Assembly: GCF_024734895.1 (NCBI RefSeq)
Contig: NZ_CP091430.1
Coordinates: forward strand, 1,211,001-1,275,000
Length of the DNA stretch: 64,000 nucleotides
Source: Paenibacillus spongiae
GTDB taxonomy: Bacteria; Bacillota; Bacilli; Paenibacillales; Paenibacillaceae
Reading direction: 5' to 3'
The position numbers and the translations under genes are program-made. How positions within the stretch are numbered: the stretch's first letter is position 1; each line of letters begins with the position of its first letter. Under the pieces are notes generated by a model. It saw only the letters and a list, made by a program, of their open reading frames with translations. It made no database searches and was not told the DNA's origin. This document shows, in pieces, positions 59,067-64,000 of this stretch.

Positions 59067-61097
59067 ATGGCAGCGTATGCAGACATCGATGGGAGGAGGT
59101 GGGCGCGATTGAGCGCGAATAAACGGGCAACCCGGAGCTGGGCGCGCCTGCTTTCATTTCTTATTCCAGGCGCAGGGCATTTGGCCTTGGGGCAGCATAT
59201 GAAGGGGCTGCTTCTGCTTGCGGCGACGCTTACCGATCTCGTGGCGATGGTCCGGTTCGCGGATGAAGGAGGAGGGAAGTACGCTCTTCTAATCGTCTAT
59301 TTGGGCCTGGCTCTCCCGGTATTTTGGTTCTACAGTGTGTTTGATACGCTGCAAGAGGCGGCGAAGCTAAGCTCGCTCCAAGATAACCAGCTTCCCGCAG
59401 AACAACCGAAGACAGCCGTTCTTACGCTTCAAGGCGTTCTGGTCATTGCCTTGGGTCTGGTGCTGCTCGCTCTTGTGAGGGCGCCTACTGTGCTGTCGCC
59501 GTGGCTGGACACCGCAGGTGTTTACACTCCGGGGATCGGGTTGGCTGCGATTGCGGTTTTGATAGGGATACAGAGGGGGAGAACGATGTTCAAAATGGGA
59601 CGGTTAACTGCAGCTGTCATCATTATGGCCGTCGGAGGCTTGCTGTTATGGGATGAAATTAAAGGACGCAACGATATCGAGCTGCTGGGGCAGTGGTGGC
59701 CGGCTGCATTCGTGCTGCTGGGCTTGGAGGTTGTTATTTTTGGCCTTGTCTATCGTGCCAGCAGCAAGCGCCTTTCATTCGACATTGCGGGCAGCTTGCT
59801 GGCTGTCGTTATCGCAGTCGTCGCGTACGGGGTCACGCAGTACTCTGCAATGCCGTTCCGTTGGCTGGATGAATGGAAGGTTAATATAGCCGGCATGGCC
59901 GGATACGGTGAGGAAAAGGGCTTCAAGTACGAGAAGGAGGCCATTGCGATACCGGTTCAACCCGATTTGGCCTCCATTGTCATCGATAACCCGAATGGGA
60001 AAGTAACGCTGAAGAAGGGCGATGTCGGCGAAATCGAAATTGAGACCGTCTTGTGGGTGGATTCGGGGGATCAGGAAGAGGCTGACAAAGTTGCTGCCCA
60101 TTCATCTATTGAGGTGGATAACGGCGATAAACTTACCATTAAGGCCAAGGGAGAGCCGTACGGTACGAACGGTAACCGCAAGCCGCGCATGAATATGCTC
60201 ATCACGGTGCCGGCGGATTCCCATCTTGTGCGGCTTTCGACTGATGTGCCGCAGAAGTCTGAGGGGAACGATGGTGAAACTTTAGGGGGGAGCGCCTCGT
60301 CTGATAATATAGCGGGCGGCGTTCCTGGAATGTCGTCGAATGCCGGCTCGAATGAGGAATCAAGTACAGCAGCGGATATTGCTGCCGGGTCGCCAGGCTC
60401 CGAGACGTCGCAGCTGCCGGATGAATCGCCGGTGACACCGGAAGATGGGGAACAAAGCGGCGCCTCCAGTGACGCAGACGTTATTTCCACGGAATTGATG
60501 ATACAGGTGACTAACGGTACGGTCGATGTGGCGGACCTCAATTTGCCGGGAGGACTTCAGGTGAAGGTAACGAACGGCGAAATTGCAATTCGGGACATCA
60601 GCGGACCGGTCGGTGTAGAGACGAAGAACGGGAGCATCACGGCGTCGGACATCAGTGGGGATGTACGCCTGGAAACTTACAACGGCATCGTGAAAGCGGC
60701 GCGGATTCAAGGCAAACTTCAAGGCTCGACGTTAAGCGGCGGCATTGAGGCAGAGCAGATAACCGGTGCGGCCGAGCTCGAGACGAAGAACGGGGAAATC
60801 ATCATTCGGGAAGCGTCCTCAGGGATCAAAGCTGATACGCTGAACGGCGATATTGAAATCAGCAGCGCCGTTGTCGGAGGGAATTGGGACATTGACAGCT
60901 CGATCGGTGAAATTAGGCTGTACATTCCCGAGGACGGGAGCTATACCGTTAATGGTTCTGTTACATTCGGCAATGTAGCGACGGATCTGCCGTTAAGCGC
61001 AAGCAAAAAAACGATAAGCGGCGAGATCGGTTCCGGCGATTACCGAATTAATATTGACGCCAACAGCAGCATTACGGTAAATCGTTACAGCCCTTGA
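59067..61097 (+). CDS. LiaF/DUF4097-like membrane protein
   Basis: 676 residues. The N-terminal 250 contain several membrane helices in two blocks: a TM2-like block (LLSFLIPGAGHLALGQHMKG) and a DUF5668/LiaI-LiaF-like block (LLGQWWPAAFVLLGLEVVIF). A long exterior DUF4097 part follows with repeated short strands (GGLQVKVTNGEIAIRDISG, VETKNGSITASDIS), and an Asp/Ser-rich spacer sits at about 390-470. Such proteins modulate envelope-stress signalling. GGAAGG precedes the ATG; a TTG at 59109 after GGAGGAGG is an alternative. No LiaRS pair is nearby. Confidence 0.78.
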   Translation: MAAYADIDGRRWARLSANKRATRSWARLLSFLIPGAGHLALGQHMKGLLLLAATLTDLVAMVRFADEGGGKYALLIVYLGLALPVFWFYSVFDTLQEAAKLSSLQDNQLPAEQPKTAVLTLQGVLVIALGLVLLALVRAPTVLSPWLDTAGVYTPGIGLAAIAVLIGIQRGRTMFKMGRLTAAVIIMAVGGLLLWDEIKGRNDIELLGQWWPAAFVLLGLEVVIFGLVYRASSKRLSFDIAGSLLAVVIAVVAYGVTQYSAMPFRWLDEWKVNIAGMAGYGEEKGFKYEKEAIAIPVQPDLASIVIDNPNGKVTLKKGDVGEIEIETVLWVDSGDQEEADKVAAHSSIEVDNGDKLTIKAKGEPYGTNGNRKPRMNMLITVPADSHLVRLSTDVPQKSEGNDGETLGGSASSDNIAGGVPGMSSNAGSNEESSTAADIAAGSPGSETSQLPDESPVTPEDGEQSGASSDADVISTELMIQVTNGTVDVADLNLPGGLQVKVTNGEIAIRDISGPVGVETKNGSITASDISGDVRLETYNGIVKAARIQGKLQGSTLSGGIEAEQITGAAELETKNGEIIIREASSGIKADTLNGDIEISSAVVGGNWDIDSSIGEIRLYIPEDGSYTVNGSVTFGNVATDLPLSASKKTISGEIGSGDYRINIDANSSITVNRYSP

Positions 61098-61110
61098 AAT
61101 GGACACCAGC

Positions 61111-61145
61111 TTTCATTGACAAAATGAAAAGTATGCACGTACAAT
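61111..61145 (+). promoter_or_regulatory. perR promoter with inverted repeat over the -35
   Basis: TTGACA (61116-61121), an 18-base spacer and TACAAT (61140-61145). TTTCATT (61111-61117) and AATGAAA (61123-61129) flank GACAA and overlap the -35, so a repressor bound there would compete with polymerase. It does not match the PerR consensus well. Confidence 0.65.
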
Positions 61146-61176
61146 GGTGCTAACGATACAGAAAGGCGTGAAGGGC

Positions 61177-61608
61177 ATGGGTACGACCGTAGAGCAAGCA
61201 TTAGAACAATTGAAAAGCACCGGCGTCCGTATGACCCCGCAGCGTCATGCCATCCTGAGTTTTTTGATGAATTCAATGACCCATCCGACGGCTGATGAAA
61301 TTTACAAAGCGCTATCGCCAGTATTTCCCAGCATGAGCGTAGCGACCATTTATAATAATTTACGGTTGTTCGTCGATGCAAGGCTCGTTCGGGAACTGAC
61401 GTACGGCGACGATTCCAGCCGGTTCGATGCTGATCTCTCCGAACATTATCATGCGATCTGCAAATCCTGCGGAAAAATCGTAGACTTCGACTACCCGCCA
61501 CTTACCGATGTAGAGGAAGCGGCATCACGCGAAACGGGATTCAGAGTAGAAGGTCACCGGATGGAGATTTACGGGCATTGCGGGGATTGCGCGAAGCTTC
61601 CTTCATAA
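61177..61608 (+). CDS. perR: Peroxide-sensing Fur-family repressor
   Basis: 143 residues. The HTH lies around [20 protein letters not shown] and [20 protein letters not shown]. The regulatory metal site expected for PerR is intact: H36, D84 (in SSRFDADL), H90, H92 and D103; structural zinc cysteines are C95/C98 and C135/C138. The Asp at 84 is the mark of PerR rather than Fur. The ATG at 61177 has AGAAAGG upstream. YgzB, its usual neighbour, is encoded at the right end. Confidence 0.93.
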   Translation: MGTTVEQALEQLKSTGVRMTPQRHAILSFLMNSMTHPTADEIYKALSPVFPSMSVATIYNNLRLFVDARLVRELTYGDDSSRFDADLSEHYHAICKSCGKIVDFDYPPLTDVEEAASRETGFRVEGHRMEIYGHCGDCAKLPS

Positions 61609-61663
61609 AGAAACATGGTTTGTATGATGTTTGGGGTGTGCGCGGCATACGGCGCAATAGTAG

Positions 61664-61707
61664 CGTGCAGGAGAGGGGGTCAACCCGACTTTCTGCACGT
61701 TTTTTTG
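61664..61707 (+). terminator. Terminator after perR
   Basis: CGTGCAG (61664-61670) pairs with CTGCACG (61693-61699), with GGGT/ACCC inside, followed by eight T residues. Confidence 0.92.
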
Positions 61708-61753
61708 TCCAACATGGTTTAGAGGATAATATCGATCGGAGGAAAACATAGAC

Positions 61754-63484
61754 GTGCAGAAGGTTCGTATCCGTCCGCGCCAACGCCGCGACGGCTGTTT
61801 CAAGTGGTTTGTTCTGTTATGCGGACTTATTTCAATGACCTTCGTCATTTGGTTCGGCTGGAATCGTTATGTTCCGAATAATACCGAGGAGAAGCCGCAA
61901 TTTGCGGTGGAACATCCTGTCATTGTCCAGGGACAGGTCATGAAGGAAGGGGCGATAACCGAGAATGGGACGGTGAAGCTTCCGCTTCCTGTCCTGCAGC
62001 AAGCATCGCTCGGGCTGAAGGATTCGATTCATTATGAGCAGAAGAGCGGTACCATCGTTTTGACGAACGTGGACAAAGTACTGAGATTGAAGACGAACTT
62101 GTTAACGGCCACGATGAATAGCAAGCCATATGACTTGAATGTAGCCGCAGAGGTGAAAGCGGACAATGTATATATTCCCGTGACTCCCCTTGAGGAGCTG
62201 TACGGATTGAAGGTCGAATTAAACGAAGCAACCCAGATCGTCACGGTTATACCTGCCGGTGAAGCCGTGCAGCGGGGTAAGGCAGGCCAAGCTGAAGTCG
62301 TCATCCGCCACGAGGCTTCGATTCGGTCGCCGATCGCGGAGCGGATTCTACCTGGGAAAGAAGTGAGAATCTGGGGAGAAGCCGATGGCTGGTACCGGGT
62401 TCAGAGCGCCCAAGGTTACGTTGGTTATGCTGCGAAGGACAAGCTCCAATTGGCGAACGTCGAGCAGATCGAATTGCCGGAGCGGGAAGAACCGTTCGTT
62501 GCCTGGAAGGTGATGGGGAGCAAAATCAATATGACATGGGAAGCCGTGTACAACAAGAACCCCGACATATCCAAGATCGGCCCGCTGACGGGCGTGAATG
62601 TTGTCAGTCCGACCTGGTTCGAGCTTATCGACGGCACCGGCAAAATTAGCAGCAAGGCGGATAAAGCCTACGTGGATTGGGCGCATAAGAAAGGAATGCA
62701 AGTGTGGGCGCTGTTCAGTAATGGCTTCGAGCCGGAGCGGACGACGAGTGCGCTTGCGGACGCAGATAAACGCTTCTATATGATTCAGCAGCTTCTGGCG
62801 TATGCTCAGATGTACAAGCTGCAGGGCATTAATTTGGACTTCGAGAATGTTGTGACATCGGACAAGGCGAATTTAGTTCAATTCGTCAAGGAGCTGACGC
62901 CACTGCTTCATGAGCAGGGGCTGGTCGTCTCCATCGATGTGACCCCGAAATCGAACAGCGAAATGTGGTCGAAATTTCTGGACCGCGCCGCACTGGGCGA
63001 GGTCGTCGATTATATGATCGTCATGGCCTATGACGAGCACTGGGCTTCCAGTCCCAAGGCGGGATCGGTCGCTTCGCTCCCGTGGGTAGAACAAGCGCTT
63101 GTGAAGATAATGGAAGAGGATAAAGTGCCTGCCGACAAGCTGGTGCTTGCTGCGCCGCTCTACGCCCGTTTATGGACGGAGAAGACGGATGAGACCGGGG
63201 AAGTCAAAGTAAGCTCGAAGGCGCTCGGTATGGATGCCGTGGCGCGAATCGTGAAGGAACGCAATTTGAAGCCCGTCTTTGATGCCAAGACCGGCCAGAA
63301 CTATGTAGAATATACGGAGAACGGCGCTTTACAGCGAATATGGATCGAAGACGCCGTTTCGATGAAAGCGCGGGCAGCGCTTGTAATGAAGTATGATTTG
63401 GCAGGCATTGCGACATGGCAGCGAACGTTCCAATCGGATAGTATTTGGGCAATTATAGATGATTCTTTAGATAAACGACCATAA
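61754..63484 (+). CDS. Membrane-anchored GH18 (chitinase-like) hydrolase with SH3 domain
   Basis: 576 residues. An N-terminal helix anchors an exterior region: a copper-amine-oxidase-like/stalk domain (about 50-170), a bacterial SH3 domain (AGQAEVVIRHEASIRSPIAE onward) and a GH18 barrel. Its active-site strand reads LQGINLDFENV with the catalytic Glu364 in the DxDxE-like motif (second Asp retained). Relatives such as YdhD/YaaH-type enzymes act on spore cortex or wall amino sugars. GTG start with GGAGGAAAA upstream. Confidence 0.85.
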   Translation: MQKVRIRPRQRRDGCFKWFVLLCGLISMTFVIWFGWNRYVPNNTEEKPQFAVEHPVIVQGQVMKEGAITENGTVKLPLPVLQQASLGLKDSIHYEQKSGTIVLTNVDKVLRLKTNLLTATMNSKPYDLNVAAEVKADNVYIPVTPLEELYGLKVELNEATQIVTVIPAGEAVQRGKAGQAEVVIRHEASIRSPIAERILPGKEVRIWGEADGWYRVQSAQGYVGYAAKDKLQLANVEQIELPEREEPFVAWKVMGSKINMTWEAVYNKNPDISKIGPLTGVNVVSPTWFELIDGTGKISSKADKAYVDWAHKKGMQVWALFSNGFEPERTTSALADADKRFYMIQQLLAYAQMYKLQGINLDFENVVTSDKANLVQFVKELTPLLHEQGLVVSIDVTPKSNSEMWSKFLDRAALGEVVDYMIVMAYDEHWASSPKAGSVASLPWVEQALVKIMEEDKVPADKLVLAAPLYARLWTEKTDETGEVKVSSKALGMDAVARIVKERNLKPVFDAKTGQNYVEYTENGALQRIWIEDAVSMKARAALVMKYDLAGIATWQRTFQSDSIWAIIDDSLDKRP

Positions 63485-63500
63485 CTGTATGTGAAAACAA

Positions 63501-63546
63501 AAGACGCCTCCATGATGGTTAAGTCCATCCGGGGGCGTCTTTATTT
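63501..63546 (+). terminator. Terminator after the GH18 gene
   Basis: AGACGCCTCC (63502-63511) pairs with GGGGGCGTCT (63531-63540, one G-U pair) and is followed by TTTATTT. Confidence 0.88.
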
Positions 63547-63648
63547 CATATTTGCGATACTTTGCTTATATTTCTGAAGGAAGAAACTCATTCAAGCGGA
63601 TAATGACGGCTTTCAGCCGATTCTTCATGCATCTACAATTCAAGAAGC

Positions 63649-64000
63649 TTAAGTCTGTGTCGTATCGGCCGGGTGCTGAGTGGCTTGTCCGGGGTCGAGC
63701 GTCAGTATCGTTTTGCAGTACATGCAGCGATCCGTTTTGCCGAGCATCTTCGTTTGGCGGGAGCATTCGGGGCAAGTCAGCATGGTGGCGCTGGTAGACA
63801 TCATGCCGGCCCAGAAATAAACGCCCACGCTAATGAGCATTGCAATCATCCCGATTACCATGAAGATCCCCGCGAATATTTTCCCCGCTTGTCCCCAGAA
63901 GACGATACCGGATGTTCCAAGAATCATAAGACCCATACCGGCAAGCGTAAAAAGGAGTCCCCAGAGCCGGAATTCGTTAATTTTGCTTGATCTAAAAAAC
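63649..64000 (-). CDS. ygzB: YgzB-like protein (DUF2614), N-terminus cut by window edge
   Basis: The frame continues to the right edge, reading SKINEFRLWGLLFTLAGMGL at the visible start, which matches the opening of YgzB, so only the first few residues are missing. Two membrane helices precede a zinc-ribbon: C-PEC in LTCPECSRQ and C-YC in RCMYCKT, then LTLDPGQ. Its closeness to perR repeats the Bacillus arrangement. Function unknown. Confidence 0.85.
   Translation of the reverse strand, partial: FFRSSKINEFRLWGLLFTLAGMGLMILGTSGIVFWGQAGKIFAGIFMVIGMIAMLISVGVYFWAGMMSTSATMLTCPECSRQTKMLGKTDRCMYCKTILTLDPGQATQHPADTTQT

Noticed and set aside
1..64000. Prophage, insertion sequence, tRNA or rRNA genes
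   Set aside because: No transposase, integrase, terminal repeats, tRNA-like or rRNA-like sequence was recognised on either strand.

Overview
The window reads as chromosomal DNA of a spore-forming Bacillales bacterium of the Paenibacillus/Cohnella type. The inference rests on moderately high GC, strong AGGAGG-type ribosome binding sites, frequent TTG and GTG starts, and several blocks ordered as in Bacillus relatives: ydcC-alr-ndoAI-ndoA, yhbDEF, sigY-yxlCDEFG, gatCAB and perR near ygzB. I saw no rRNA or tRNA gene, CRISPR array, complete insertion sequence or prophage.

Layout. 1-6.7 kb: the end of an AraC regulator, a lipoprotein and two-permease sugar importer of the Lpl type, a secreted GH50-like glycoside hydrolase, and a remnant of an ECF transporter S component. 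6.8-16.4 kb: a PhnP-like metallo-hydrolase, a complete Ugp/Msm-type ABC importer (ATPase, two permeases, binding protein), two PHP-domain phosphoesterases, a DeoR regulator and a MATE exporter. Together these suggest import and hydrolysis of a phosphorylated or cyclic-phosphate compound. 16.5-19.3 kb: two G3E (COG0523) metal-chaperone GTPases on opposite strands around a decayed germination gene. 19.4-25 kb: small secreted and membrane proteins, an M29 aminopeptidase broken by two frameshifts, a DUF418 membrane protein divergent from its probable TetR regulator, and a decayed M23 peptidase.

24.7-30.7 kb: LolA-like lipoprotein, alanine racemase, the EndoAI/EndoA (MazEF) toxin-antitoxin pair, and the yhbDEF cytoskeletal (bactofilin) operon behind a 19-bp palindrome. 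30.7-34.5 kb: an MFS multidrug exporter, then an ABC-2 type export permease with a TetR regulator and two tandem palindromic operators on its promoter. 34.7-41 kb: a Tad/Flp-type pilus assembly locus (CpaB, TadZ-like, CpaF, TadB, TadC) followed by two tiny paralogous membrane peptides and two pseudopilin-like proteins, all preceded by a promoter and an intrinsic terminator in the leader. 41-44.8 kb: an M24 peptidase, a stand-alone DUF4062 protein with a small partner, and a membrane-anchored protein.

45-50.3 kb: a sugar-acid operon (mannonate dehydratase, TIM-barrel isomerase, two Gfo/Idh/MocA oxidoreductases, AraC regulator). 50.4-53.6 kb: an ECF sigma factor operon like sigY-yxlCDEFG with a candidate self-recognised promoter. 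53.8-64 kb: an IDEAL-domain protein, a 53-residue membrane peptide, a secreted repeat protein, gatCAB, a LiaF/DUF4097-like membrane protein, perR, a membrane-anchored GH18 protein, and ygzB running off the right edge.

The best candidates for something under-described are the compact Tad locus with its paralogous mini-peptides and attenuator-like leader, the transporter plus PHP plus PhnP cluster, and the DUF4062 pair. All functions are inferred from sequence reading alone; no database search was run.
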